NCBI GenBank assembly: GCA_964459305.1
Contig: CAYWNA010000014.1
Span: 33,288-97,287 of the forward strand
Direction: 5' to 3'
Length of the DNA stretch: 64,000 nt
Source of the DNA: CAYWNA01 sp964459305
GTDB lineage: Bacteria > Planctomycetota > Planctomycetia > Pirellulales > Pirellulaceae
Both the position numbers and the translations under genes were made by a program. The notes beneath the pieces were generated by a model, which was not told the DNA's origin, did no database searches, and worked only from the letters and a program-made list of their open reading frames with translations. Numbering within the stretch: the first letter of the stretch is position 1; every line of letters starts with the position of its first letter. This document shows, piece by piece, positions 8,517 through 17,441 of the stretch.

Positions 8517-9416
8517 CTAGTTTGCCCTTGGATGTGCCCGTTCGTAAGCCTCGCGCAGCCCTGCGGTGCTGAGGTGTGTGTAGATCTGTGTGGTCACCAG
8601 GCTTTTGTGACCGAGCAGTTCCTGCACGCTGCGAATATCGGCACCGCGGTCCAAAAGGTGAGTGGCAAAGCTGTGCCGCAACGTGTGGGGCGTGGTGCGT
8701 AGATCCAGGCCAGCCTGCTTGAGGTACTTTTCGAGCATCCGGCCCACGCTGCGCGTTGTGATTCGGCGACCGAACTTGTTGACCGACACCGGTGCCTCTG
8801 GGCCGTTCGGCTCTTTGGGCGATAGCTGGCGGACCGCGAGCCATCGCTTGAGGGCCTTTATGGCGAACGAGCCCAGCGGCGCGAGGCGTTCACGGCGTCC
8901 TTTTCCGCGAATTCGCACTAGGCTGGCTTCCATATCCACATCGCCATCGTTGATCCCCACCGATTCGCTCACCCGAAGCCCCGCCGAGTACATCGTCTCC
9001 AAGATCGCTCGATCGCGCAGCCCCATCGGCGTGTCCGCAGGGGGTGTCTCAAGGAGCGTGCCGATTTCTTCGGTGGACAGAAAATGGGGGAGTTTACGAT
9101 CCGGACGCGGATTGCGCAGGGGTTTGGCCGGATTTGAATCTGCCAGCCCCTCACGCTGGGCAAAGCGGAAGAAGCTGCGAAGCGATGCCAGTCGGCGGGC
9201 CACAGAGCTCTTGGCATAGCCCGCTTCGTGGAGCGCCGCAACGTAGCCCCGCAAATCGAGCGAAGATATTTCCGAGGGTTTGGCCGGCTGGCCGTAGCTT
9301 TCTGTCAGGTATTCGCCCAGCGCCGTCAAATCTTCGCGATAAGACTTGATCGTCAGATCCGATGCGTTTCGCTCGACCAGCAAATACCGAAGAAAACGCG
9401 TGATGGCGGGTTGCAT
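8517..9416 (-). CDS. xerD: Tyrosine recombinase XerC/XerD (chromosome dimer resolution type)
   Basis: Site-specific recombinase of 299 residues when started at ATG 9416 (MQPAITRFLRYLLVERNAS). All catalytic residues are present: Arg148, Lys172, His244, Arg247, His270 and the nucleophile Tyr279 (QIYTHLS). This numbering coincides with that of Escherichia coli XerD. The N-terminal SAM-like core-binding domain covers about residues 1-90. The expected role is to resolve chromosome dimers at dif. No flanking mobile-element genes are seen, so a housekeeping role is more likely than integrase. A GTG at 9450-9452 would add 12 residues. It follows the small gene at 9459-9806 and may be cotranscribed with it. 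Confidence 0.88.
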   Translation of the reverse strand: MQPAITRFLRYLLVERNASDLTIKSYREDLTALGEYLTESYGQPAKPSEISSLDLRGYVAALHEAGYAKSSVARRLASLRSFFRFAQREGLADSNPAKPLRNPRPDRKLPHFLSTEEIGTLLETPPADTPMGLRDRAILETMYSAGLRVSESVGINDGDVDMEASLVRIRGKGRRERLAPLGSFAIKALKRWLAVRQLSPKEPNGPEAPVSVNKFGRRITTRSVGRMLEKYLKQAGLDLRTTPHTLRHSFATHLLDRGADIRSVQELLGHKSLVTTQIYTHLSTAGLREAYERAHPRAN

Positions 9417-9458
9417 GACACTGACCGTGCCGCAAAGCGTGAGAAGGGCCACACCAAA

Positions 9459-9806
9459 TCAGGCGGCCTCTTCACTATCGTACCAATCGATCGAACGGTC
9501 GTCGCGAATCGGCAAACGGAATCGGGAGGACACATCCATCGGTGTTTCTTCCGCAGGCCGCGCGATCTGACGAATCTTCTGACTCATCACAGCAGCATCG
9601 TACCAGGTGAAGCTCAACTCCGGATTGGCCGCGTATCGGCCGATTTGTCGCAGCGTTTCGGTGCGGTTATCATCGTCGAACAGAAAGACGTATCGCTCGC
9701 TGCCTTTGACTAGCGCCAGCACATTGATTTCCGTGGACACGTCCGTGGCCCTCCTCATCACGCTGTCGGCCGACAACGACGGCAACTCACCTGGGTCCGA
9801 TTGCAT
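9459..9806 (-). CDS. Small hypothetical protein upstream of the recombinase
   Basis: A frame of 115 residues, acidic, with no signal peptide. It has a plausible soluble alpha/beta core (VLALVKGSERYVFLFDD, then LRQIGRYAANPELSFTWYDA) and a C-terminal tail ending in DWYDSEEAA. A later start at residue 17 (MRRATDVSTE) is equally possible. It reads in the same direction as the recombinase 42 bases downstream, suggesting one transcript. The function is not recognised; coding is supported by the conserved-looking core and operon position. Confidence 0.6.
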   Translation of the reverse strand: MQSDPGELPSLSADSVMRRATDVSTEINVLALVKGSERYVFLFDDDNRTETLRQIGRYAANPELSFTWYDAAVMSQKIRQIARPAEETPMDVSSRFRLPIRDDRSIDWYDSEEAA

Positions 9807-10216
9807 CTCGTAACACTGATACCGAACTTATCGGCCGACGGACCGTGAACGCGCCACTTCCGTTTTCGCAACTCGAATATGACGACATCGTAGCTTTCAC
9901 GCTGTGCGTAAACCGGCAAAGGCTGGCAAAGTCTTCGTGCATGCTGTCACTGCCAGCGCGGCGAGAGAGAGGGAGTGGCGAGTGGGCGGAGTTTGAGGGC
10001 AGCGTCGAGATATACCAGCCGCGGACAAGTCTGACCTGTAGCCGAACTCGCCAGAGTTTGGTTTTCCCTACGAAGACCAAAGTCTGGCGACTTCGGCTAC
10101 ATGCGGAAAAGTGTCAATCCTGGCCGCGGATCGTATTGCCCCTCGTTGTCCACAAACCGGAGGAGACTGCCAAAGAAGCAGGGAAACGGCTCGAATGCCG
10201 CCCGCCGCCACTGCTA
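9807..10216. other. Intergenic region of 410 bases
   Basis: It holds the family A palindrome at 10038-10100. A plus-strand open frame runs through it into the kinase gene but crosses the palindrome and has no recognisable protein features, so I do not call it. Confidence 0.5.
10038..10100 (+). repeat. Palindromic repeat family A, copy 1
   Basis: Two 24-base arms begin GTAGCCGAACTCGCC and end GGCGACTTCGGCTAC, around a 15-base loop. The arms pair except at two positions. The same two mismatches occur in the copies at 33814 and 49194. Confidence 0.8.
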
Positions 10217-12424
10217 TCAGCGAGCCCGTCGTCCGTCGGCGCTAATCGTCGGCATACTATGGAAAGGCGTGGGCTCCGGATGGGGCGACGACCTGTGGCT
10301 CCTGGTTTTTGTAGTTGCACGCAAGGCGCGCAGCACAACCAGCCACAGAGCCACGATCAACATGACCACGACGCCTAGCGCCACGACGCCGTTGGTGGCC
10401 AAACGGCGGCCCAACTGACTCACCGGTTTGGTGGCGGCAGCGGCACTGACCTGCACCAGTACAACAAGATCGGTGTGATTGCCGTTGCTGGCATGCTCCG
10501 CAGCACGGTTCGGCAGCCGTACTGGTTCGGTGGCTGCGATCCATTCACCTGCGTACGCCTCCCCATCCGGCGCCTCGGCCAGCGGATCGCGGTATTTGTA
10601 TTCCGATTCGGCCCTGATCTTCGCCAATTGCGTCTCCGTCACCTTGTAGTCTCGCGCAGGCATGACCTTGAACAGCGGGTGCTGAAGGATGGTTCCTTTG
10701 CGCTCGCCCTCACGGTTGTCGATCAACACGGCAAAGTAGTCCATCCTTTCCCGCTTACTGCGAAAAACGGCGAAGTCCCCCACCGCAATCGTAAATGCCA
10801 TCACACCCAGAAACTCGCGTCCAGAATCAGATGCGCTGTAGATGGGAGCCGAGATGGCGACTTGCCACTTCGCGGTCGTCGTGCTTTTGAACACGGCCGA
10901 CAAGTGAGTCGTTTCGATGTGTTCCGGCAGCTTTCGTGGTCGAGCACGCTCGCGGTCTTCCGGGCCTCCGTAGAAATACGTGCGCCAATTGTAGTTTCTT
11001 CCCACCGAACGCGTCTTCGTGTCCTTCTGAGCATATGCAACGGCGGCAATCGTACCCCAGCGGTTGAGGGCGATAACGCTGGCAAACCGAGGCGCATCGG
11101 GTGTCGGGTCTCCATTGAAACTGGCCAAGCGGCCTTCCAGGTAGCCTTTCAGACGCTGTCGTTGTGGTTCGGTGAGATACTGCTCGCGCAACGCCTCGAT
11201 CCGCGCGTCGTCTGTCTGCGGATCGGAAAGGGACTCGAGGAGTTCGCTCTCGAACGCCTTGTCGAGTTCAGCATGAAAATCCGGACTGCCAGCCTCTTGT
11301 TCAACGATCTCGAAATACTCCGCGATTTCCGCCTCGAAGCTCTTGGCGACAAACTTGGCGGCGAACTCGTTGCTGCGGTGCGTCTGTTCGTTGACTGCGT
11401 TTTCCGACTGGGTGACTGCGCCGCCGAAACCGTACCAGTAGAACACCGCCATCACCAGCAGCAGCAGCAACGGCCCCGCCAGCCCCGTCACCAGCAGCGG
11501 GCGCCTGGCCCGATGCTGCTCTCTCGCGTCCAGAGCGTCCAGTACGAGTTGCGGGTTGCTGTAGCGATCGATGGGATCCACGGCCAGGCATCGGTCGATG
11601 ATGTCGGCCAGTTCGCCGTCCACGCCGGGCGTCTGGCGATGCTGAATGGGCAGCGGCGCTTCGGCGATTTCGTTCCGGTATCGCTCCAAACGTTCGGCCA
11701 GGTCGGTGGCCGATTCGATCCGCTTGATCGACTGGTCGCTGCGATGCGGCGGCGCGCCGGTCAACATGCGATACAACAATGCCCCCAGCGCGTAAACGTC
11801 CCATCTGGCATCCGGAACGGCGCTCAAATCTGCCTGCTCGGGAGCCATGTAGAACAACGTCCCCAATGCCGGCGTTTGCTCGTCCGACAATCGCGACTGG
11901 CCGAAATCGGCAAGTCGCGGACGGTGGTCCTGATCTAGAAGGATGTTGGCCGGTTTCAAATCGCAGTGCAACACTCCTTTGCCGTGGGCGTGGGTCAACC
12001 CGACCGCTACGTCGCGGAACATCTCCGCCGCATCTTCCGGCGGCAATGTACCGTGCTCTTCCAGCAGATCGTCGAGCGAGCCGTTTTCCACGTATTCCAT
12101 CACGTAATAGGGCGGATCGGCATCCCACCCAACATCCAGCAGTTGCACGACGTACCGATCGGCCGAAAGGAAAACCAGCTTTTCCACCTCGCGCGACAAC
12201 AACGTCCAATCCAACCCGCCACGGTGGATGTAGAACTTGATCGCCACGCGCCGCCCCGTATTGCGATCCAACCCCACCCACACTTCACCGTAGGCTCCCG
12301 ATCCAAGCTGTCGCTGGATTTCGTAGCCGGGTGCACTGCCAGGCGCCCGCGTGCCCTGCAGGCTCAGCCGCCGAGCCCGGCGCTGCTCCTCGCGATTCTG
12401 GAATTCCGTAGGATCGGTGGACAT
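10217..12424 (-). CDS. Transmembrane Ser/Thr protein kinase with extracytoplasmic sensor region
   Basis: Protein of 735 residues. The N-terminal Hanks-type kinase domain (about 34-300) has GSGAYG at 41-46, the ATP-anchoring Lys63 and DFG at 173-175. The catalytic loop reads HCDLKPAN at 153-160, with Cys in place of the usual Arg of HRD. One membrane helix lies at about 310-330. An extracytoplasmic region of roughly 340 residues follows, then a second helix near 675-697 and a short basic tail. The outer region contains segments typical of double-Cache-like sensors (NRWGTIAAVAYAQKD, then GVMAFTIAVGDFAVF), which is an inference. Predicted role: transmit an external ligand signal to protein phosphorylation inside the cell. 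It is divergent from the nqr operon. Confidence 0.85.
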   Translation of the reverse strand: MSTDPTEFQNREEQRRARRLSLQGTRAPGSAPGYEIQRQLGSGAYGEVWVGLDRNTGRRVAIKFYIHRGGLDWTLLSREVEKLVFLSADRYVVQLLDVGWDADPPYYVMEYVENGSLDDLLEEHGTLPPEDAAEMFRDVAVGLTHAHGKGVLHCDLKPANILLDQDHRPRLADFGQSRLSDEQTPALGTLFYMAPEQADLSAVPDARWDVYALGALLYRMLTGAPPHRSDQSIKRIESATDLAERLERYRNEIAEAPLPIQHRQTPGVDGELADIIDRCLAVDPIDRYSNPQLVLDALDAREQHRARRPLLVTGLAGPLLLLLVMAVFYWYGFGGAVTQSENAVNEQTHRSNEFAAKFVAKSFEAEIAEYFEIVEQEAGSPDFHAELDKAFESELLESLSDPQTDDARIEALREQYLTEPQRQRLKGYLEGRLASFNGDPTPDAPRFASVIALNRWGTIAAVAYAQKDTKTRSVGRNYNWRTYFYGGPEDRERARPRKLPEHIETTHLSAVFKSTTTAKWQVAISAPIYSASDSGREFLGVMAFTIAVGDFAVFRSKRERMDYFAVLIDNREGERKGTILQHPLFKVMPARDYKVTETQLAKIRAESEYKYRDPLAEAPDGEAYAGEWIAATEPVRLPNRAAEHASNGNHTDLVVLVQVSAAAATKPVSQLGRRLATNGVVALGVVVMLIVALWLVVLRALRATTKTRSHRSSPHPEPTPFHSMPTISADGRRAR

Positions 12425-12596
12425 GTAGATATGGTATCACAAGATGCTGGCGCTTGCAGCGTGCGCAGCCGGCACCACTAGAACGCCGAAAGGTGCCCGC
12501 GTCTTGCGCTATGGGCATAATGACTTCCGGATTCCGTCAACTCATTTGCTGTGGCGTCAAATTGGCGACTAAACGTGGTTTGCATCGACTGGACGG

Positions 12597-12624
12597 TTGC
12601 GATCCGTCGCCGTCTGTGTATGAT
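12597..12624 (+). promoter_or_regulatory. Candidate promoter of the nqr operon
   Basis: TTGCGA (12597-12602) and TATGAT (12619-12624) are separated by 16 bases, about 40 bases upstream of the nqrA start at 12664, within the 239-base divergent region shared with the kinase gene. Confidence 0.4.
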
Positions 12625-12663
12625 TGCGACTTTACAGATGTGAAAGTAGATACGAAGCGTGGC

Positions 12664-14001
12664 ATGATCACGATCAAGAAAGGGTTGGACCTACCGATTG
12701 CGGGAGGTCCAGACCAGACCATTTCGTCCGGACCGGTGACCAGCACCGTGGCTTTGGTCGGCGATGACTACGTGCGCATGAAGCCGACGATGGCGGTGCG
12801 TGAGGGGGATTCGGTCAAGCTGGGGCAGGTGCTGTTCACGGATAAACGGACGCCGGGCGTGCAGTTCACGTCGCCTGGTTGCGGCGAGGTCGTCTCGGTC
12901 GTACGCGGGGCAAAGCGAAAATTCGAATCGGTCGTCATCGATCTGAAAGGCGACGAAGAGGAACAATTCACCGCGTACGACGCTGGTACGGTCACCGGCG
13001 ATCAGGTACGTGAGAACTTGGTTGCGTCGGGTCTGTGGACCGCGCTCCGTACTCGTCCGTACAACCGAGTCCCCGAGCCGGATTCGAGCCCCCATTCGAT
13101 TTTCGTGACCACCATGGACACGAACCCCCTGGCGGCCGATCCGGTTGCGATCATCGGGGAAAACGCCGAGGACTTCATCTTCGGCCTGCTCGCATTGACC
13201 CAACTGACCGAGGGCAGGGTGTTTGTCTGCCACAAGGCCGGTGACGACATTCCGGGCAAGGACGTGGCCGGCGTGTCGATGGAAGGCTTTGCGGGGCCCC
13301 ATCCGGCAGGGCTTCCGGGGACCCATATTCACTTCCTGGATCCGGTCAGCGAGAACAAGACGGTCTGGTTCGTCGGCTATCAGGATGTAATTGCTTTTGG
13401 CGCCCTGGTTAGCACGGGCCGTATCAAGGTTGATCGTGTGATTTCATTGGCCGGTCCCGGCGTCGCGAATCCACGGTTGATTCGCACTCGCATCGGCGCG
13501 CGGATCGATGATCTTGTGGCGGGCGAGTTGCGCGAAGGCGATCACCGAGTGATCTCCGGATCCGTGCTCTCTGGCAGAACGGCGACCGAGCCGCACAACT
13601 TCCTGGGACGATATCATCTGCAGATATCCGCGATCGAAGAAGGGCACCGGCGGGAGTTGTTCGGCTGGGCGATGCCCGGTTTGAACAAGTTCTCGGTCAC
13701 TCGGTCCTTCGCATCGTTTTGGCTGGTCAACAAGCGACGCTTCGGTCTGACGACATCGACCGGCGGCAGCAAGCGGGCGATGGTGCCCATCGGATTGTAT
13801 GAGAAAGTAGTGCCGTTGGACGTTTTGCCCACGTACCTGCTGCGGGCTCTGATCGTGGACGATGTGGAACAGGCGGTGGCTTTGGGCTGCCTGGAGCTGG
13901 ACGAAGACGATTTGGGATTGTGCACGTTTGTATGTCCCGGCAAGTACGATTACGGTCCGATTCTCCGCAGAAACCTCACTGAGATTGAAATCGAAGGCTG
14001 A
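12664..14001 (+). CDS. nqrA: Na+-translocating NADH:quinone reductase subunit A
   Basis: Peripheral cytoplasmic subunit of the sodium-pumping Na+-NQR, implicated in ubiquinone binding. From ATG 12664 (MITIKKGLDLPIAG) the protein has 445 residues, almost the length of Vibrio NqrA. The frame extends upstream to 12454, but that part has no NqrA similarity. Family features include the N-terminal KGLDLPIAG, the GDSVKLGQVLF biotinyl-like segment and the C-terminal CTFVCPGKYDYG segment. It is the first gene of an operon with nqrB nine bases downstream. Confidence 0.95.
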   Translation: MITIKKGLDLPIAGGPDQTISSGPVTSTVALVGDDYVRMKPTMAVREGDSVKLGQVLFTDKRTPGVQFTSPGCGEVVSVVRGAKRKFESVVIDLKGDEEEQFTAYDAGTVTGDQVRENLVASGLWTALRTRPYNRVPEPDSSPHSIFVTTMDTNPLAADPVAIIGENAEDFIFGLLALTQLTEGRVFVCHKAGDDIPGKDVAGVSMEGFAGPHPAGLPGTHIHFLDPVSENKTVWFVGYQDVIAFGALVSTGRIKVDRVISLAGPGVANPRLIRTRIGARIDDLVAGELREGDHRVISGSVLSGRTATEPHNFLGRYHLQISAIEEGHRRELFGWAMPGLNKFSVTRSFASFWLVNKRRFGLTTSTGGSKRAMVPIGLYEKVVPLDVLPTYLLRALIVDDVEQAVALGCLELDEDDLGLCTFVCPGKYDYGPILRRNLTEIEIEG

Positions 14002-14010
14002 CGGCGACGC

Positions 14011-15273
14011 ATGTTGAGACGTTTTCTGGACCGACTGGAACCGATGTTCGGCGAGGGCGGCAAGCTCAAGCCGCTGTACCCGCTGTACGAGGCGGGTGAT
14101 ACGTTTTTCTATACGCCGGGCGAAGTCACTTCCACCGCGTCGCACGTTCGTGACAGCCTGGACCTAAAGCGCATGATGACGATCGTGATCATCGCGCTGG
14201 TCCCGTGCACCGTCATGGCCATGTGGAACACGGGCTATCAGGCCTACTTGGCGATGGACGTGAAGGGGCTCTCGGAGGTAGCTGGCTGGCGCGGCGCCGT
14301 GATGGACGGTTTGGGTTTGGGCTACACCACAAAACTCGGCCTGAGCAATTCGCCGATCGACATCCTGAGTTGCCTGATTCACGGGGCGCTCTACTTCCTG
14401 CCCGTCTACATCGTCACAGCCGTGACCGGCATTTTTTGGGAAGTACTGTTTTCGTCGGTCCGCAAGCACGAGGTGAACGAAGGCTTCTTCGTCACCATGC
14501 TGCTGTTCCCGTTGACCCTGCCGGCCACGATTCCTTTGTGGCAGGTGGCATTGGGGATTAGTTTCGGAGTCGTCGTCGGTAAAGAGATTTTCGGCGGAAC
14601 CGGCATGAATTTCCTTAATCCCGCGTTGACGGCCCGGGCGTTTCTGTACTTCGCATACTCGGGGTTCATCTCCGGAGACAACTCGGTATGGATCGCGGCG
14701 GAGGCGACCTGGAGTCAAGTAGACGGGGCAAGCGGCGCCACCGTGCTGGGGGCGCTGGCAAATCCTGACCTTGGAATGAGTGCTGTCGAATCCTCGATCA
14801 CGTGGTTCGACGCATTCATCGGCTTTATGCCGGGGTCCATGGGCGAGACGTCGACGCTGGCATGCCTGATCGGGGCCGTCATCCTGATTGCCACGGGGAT
14901 CGGTTCGTGGCGAATCATGGCGGGCGTCCTGCTGGGCGGCATGGGATTCTCGGCCTTGCTTTGGATGTTGCGGGGCCACGCAGACGCGCCCGAGTTCGAC
15001 ATGGCGCCCTGGTGGCATTTGGTCGTCGGTGGCTACGCGTTCGGCCTGGTGTTCATGGCAACCGACCCGGTGTCGGCGGCAATGACCGAAACGGGAAAAT
15101 GGGTCTACGGCGCCTTGATCGGCGTGCTGACGATACTGATTCGCGTCATCAATCCTGCTTACCCCGAAGGTATCATGCTGGCGATCCTGTTTGCCAATGT
15201 TTTCGCGCCGCTGATTGATTACTTTGTGATCCAGTCGAACGTCAAGAGAAGGTTAGCTCGCAATGCAGCGTGA
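14011..15273 (+). CDS. nqrB: Na+-NQR subunit B, membrane flavoprotein
   Basis: Integral membrane subunit of 420 residues with many hydrophobic helices (RnfD/NqrB family). It carries the covalent FMN attachment motif SGAT, with the acceptor threonine at residue 244 (DGASGATVLG). NqrB houses FMN and riboflavin and takes part in Na+ translocation. The FMN would be attached by the ApbE encoded at 18677. The gene overlaps nqrC by 11 bases, implying coupled translation. Confidence 0.95.
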   Translation: MLRRFLDRLEPMFGEGGKLKPLYPLYEAGDTFFYTPGEVTSTASHVRDSLDLKRMMTIVIIALVPCTVMAMWNTGYQAYLAMDVKGLSEVAGWRGAVMDGLGLGYTTKLGLSNSPIDILSCLIHGALYFLPVYIVTAVTGIFWEVLFSSVRKHEVNEGFFVTMLLFPLTLPATIPLWQVALGISFGVVVGKEIFGGTGMNFLNPALTARAFLYFAYSGFISGDNSVWIAAEATWSQVDGASGATVLGALANPDLGMSAVESSITWFDAFIGFMPGSMGETSTLACLIGAVILIATGIGSWRIMAGVLLGGMGFSALLWMLRGHADAPEFDMAPWWHLVVGGYAFGLVFMATDPVSAAMTETGKWVYGALIGVLTILIRVINPAYPEGIMLAILFANVFAPLIDYFVIQSNVKRRLARNAA

Positions 15274-16027
15274 TTCGATGCAAAACACGTTTATAGTCGC
15301 CACCTCGGTGTGCGTGTTTTGGTCGGTGCTGGTCTCCACCGCGGCGGTCATGCTGCGCCCCCTGCAAGAAGCCAACAAGGTAGAAGAGCGGAAGCGGAAC
15401 ATCCTGCTTGCCGCCGGTCTGTACGACGAGAATCAACCCTTGGACGAATTGTTCAAACAGGTCGACGCGAAAATCGTGGACCTGGAGACGGGCGAATACA
15501 AGACCGACTTGGATCCCGAACAGTTCGACCAACGGGCCAGCGCCAAGGATCCGGAATTGAGCAAGGCGATCGAAGCGGGCATCGACAAGGCCAAGATCAA
15601 ACGGCGTGAGAAGTATTCCTTTGTCTACTTGGTAGAGAAGGACGGCAAACCGGACCAGGTGGTTCTGCCGATCAACGGCAAAGGACTGTGGTCGACGCTG
15701 TACGGCTTCATCTCGCTGGGCGCCGATATGCGGACGATCCGAGGAATCACCTTTTACGAGCACGGCGAAACCCCGGGGCTTGGCGGAGAGGTGGACAATG
15801 ACCGATGGAAGGCCCAGTGGAATGGCAAATTCGCATTTGACGAGGATGGCGAGGTCAAGATCGAAGTGATTCGCGGCACGGTCGATCCCGGTCAGGAAAC
15901 CGCGGCGTATCAGATTGACGGGCTGGCAGGCGCAACGATCACGGCGCGCGGCGTGAGCAATCTCGTGCAGTACTGGCTGGGCGACGATGGCTTTGGGGCA
16001 TTCTTGGTGAAACAGCGGGCATCGTAA
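15263..16027 (+). CDS. nqrC: Na+-NQR subunit C, membrane-anchored flavoprotein
   Basis: Protein of 254 residues with one N-terminal membrane helix (about 9-30) and a periplasmic FMN-binding domain. The flavinylation site is AGAT with acceptor Thr225 (DGLAGATITARG), the same residue number as in Vibrio NqrC. The first position of the motif is Ala rather than Ser. It passes electrons between the flavins of the complex. Start codon 15263 lies inside the end of nqrB. Confidence 0.94.
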   Translation: MQRDSMQNTFIVATSVCVFWSVLVSTAAVMLRPLQEANKVEERKRNILLAAGLYDENQPLDELFKQVDAKIVDLETGEYKTDLDPEQFDQRASAKDPELSKAIEAGIDKAKIKRREKYSFVYLVEKDGKPDQVVLPINGKGLWSTLYGFISLGADMRTIRGITFYEHGETPGLGGEVDNDRWKAQWNGKFAFDEDGEVKIEVIRGTVDPGQETAAYQIDGLAGATITARGVSNLVQYWLGDDGFGAFLVKQRAS

Positions 16028-16078
16028 TCATCGGTCATTCGGACTTAAGCATCCGCAAAGGTTGCGGGAGACGGAAAC

Positions 16079-16705
16079 ATGGCAGAGCCAAAAGCGAAAG
16101 AGGTGTTGCTGAATCCGATATTCAACAACAACCCGATCGCTTTGCAGGTATTGGGGATTTGCTCGGCCCTGGCCGTGACCACCAAGATGCAGACGTCGGT
16201 GGTGATGTGCGGGGCGGTGCTCTTTGTGACGGTGTTGTCCAATGTTTCGGTCAGCGCGATTCGAAGCCGGATCCCCACTAACATCCGGATCATTGTGCAA
16301 ATGACGATCATCGCGTCACTGGTGATCATCGTGGACCAGTTTCTGAAGGCTTATATGTTCGATGTCAGCAGGCAATTGTCCGTGTTCGTGGGCCTGATTA
16401 TCACCAACTGTATCGTCATGGGCCGGGCGGAAGGCTTCGCCATGAAGAACAACGTCAAGATGAGTTTGCTGGACGGCATCGGCAACGCCCTGGGATACAG
16501 CGTGGTCCTGGTGATCGTAGCATTCCTCCGAGAATTGTTCGGATCGGGGAAGCTGTACGGCTTCGAGATCCTCAAGCTGACAACCGAAGGCGGCTGGTAC
16601 GTGCCCAACGGCCTGATGCTGTTGTCACCCAGTGCGTTTTTCATCATTGGCTTCCTGATCTGGGCCCTACGCGCCTGGAAGCCGGACCAGTGTGAGGAGG
16701 CGTAG
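16079..16705 (+). CDS. nqrD: Na+-NQR subunit D, integral membrane protein
   Basis: Highly hydrophobic 208-residue protein of the RnfE/NqrD family. The N-terminal LLNPIFNNNPIALQVLGICSALAV region and the segment IVMGRAEGFAMKNN are characteristic. Together with NqrE it forms the membrane core that binds an iron centre in known complexes. A GGGAGA ribosome binding site precedes ATG 16079. It ends one base before the nqrE start. Confidence 0.94.
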   Translation: MAEPKAKEVLLNPIFNNNPIALQVLGICSALAVTTKMQTSVVMCGAVLFVTVLSNVSVSAIRSRIPTNIRIIVQMTIIASLVIIVDQFLKAYMFDVSRQLSVFVGLIITNCIVMGRAEGFAMKNNVKMSLLDGIGNALGYSVVLVIVAFLRELFGSGKLYGFEILKLTTEGGWYVPNGLMLLSPSAFFIIGFLIWALRAWKPDQCEEA

Positions 16706-16706
16706 G

Positions 16707-17324
16707 ATGATCGAACATTACTTGGGCCTCCTGGTTCAGTCCATCTTCGTCGAGAACCTGGCGCTGTCGTTCTTCCTCGGCATGTGCACGTTCCTGGCGG
16801 TTTCCAAGAACGTCAAGACGGCTTTGGGGCTGGGCATCGCCGTGATTGTCATCCAGACGATCACCGTGCCGGCCAACAACCTGATTTACCACTGCCTGCT
16901 CGAGCCCGGCGCCCTCTCATGGCTCGGCAGCACGTTTGAAGAAGTGGATCTGACATTTGTCGGCTTGATCAGCTACATCGGCGTGATCGCCGCCATGGTA
17001 CAGATCCTGGAGATGACCCTGGATCGCTATTTCCCTCCGCTGTACAACGCGTTGGGGATTTTCCTTCCTCTGATTACGGTGAACTGCGCGATTCTCGGCG
17101 GCTCGCTGTTCATGGTGGAACGCGATTACGATTTGGCCGAAAGCGTGGTGTACGGATTCGGTTCGGGATTCGGCTGGGCGTTGGCCATCGTCGCCTTGGC
17201 CGGGATCCGTGAGAGGATGAAATACAGCAACGTGCCGCTCGGACTGCGAGGTCTGGGCATTACGTTCATCACCGTGGGTCTGATGGCAATGGCGTTCATG
17301 TTGTTTGGAGGCATCCAGCTCTAG
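16707..17324 (+). CDS. nqrE: Na+-NQR subunit E, integral membrane protein
   Basis: Protein of 205 residues from ATG 16707 (MIEHYLGLLVQSIFVENLAL), with GAGGAGG upstream; the in-frame ATG at 16692 is less likely. It is strongly hydrophobic (RnfA/NqrE family), with the family segments FFLGMCTFLAVSKNVKTA and ITVNCAILGGSLF. It pairs with NqrD in the membrane core. The next gene, nqrF, is unusually distant (117 bases), with an A-rich repeat between. Confidence 0.94.
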   Translation: MIEHYLGLLVQSIFVENLALSFFLGMCTFLAVSKNVKTALGLGIAVIVIQTITVPANNLIYHCLLEPGALSWLGSTFEEVDLTFVGLISYIGVIAAMVQILEMTLDRYFPPLYNALGIFLPLITVNCAILGGSLFMVERDYDLAESVVYGFGSGFGWALAIVALAGIRERMKYSNVPLGLRGLGITFITVGLMAMAFMLFGGIQL

Positions 17325-17441
17325 ACAAAATCCGAAACTCGAAATCCGAAATTCGAAACAAATTCAAAAACGAAAATCCGAATAATCAAAACTGGGACGG
17401 CTGACTGCTGATCGCTGAACCCTGACTGCTGAATCCTGACG
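17325..17441. repeat. A-rich short repeats between nqrE and nqrF
   Basis: This 117-base spacer has several variants of AAATCCGAAA, CTCGAAATCCG and ATTCGAAAC (17328-17390). These are followed by CTGACTGCTGA-type repeats (17401-17438: CTGACTGCTGATCGCTGAAC, then CTGACTGCTGAATCCTGAC). It separates two genes that otherwise belong to a tightly packed operon, so it looks like inserted repeat sequence. Confidence 0.55.

Noticed and set aside
8517..9416. Integrase of a mobile element
   Set aside because: Residue spacing is that of XerD-type housekeeping recombinases, and no phage, plasmid or integron genes or attachment-site repeats were seen around it.
9845..10378. Plus-strand frame of 177 residues in the spacer before the kinase
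   Set aside because: It runs through the family A palindrome and into the 3' end of the kinase gene in antisense; no protein features.
10475..11938. Plus-strand open frame of 487 residues
   Set aside because: It is antisense to the Ser/Thr kinase, whose conserved motifs run on the minus strand; a shadow frame in GC-rich coding DNA.
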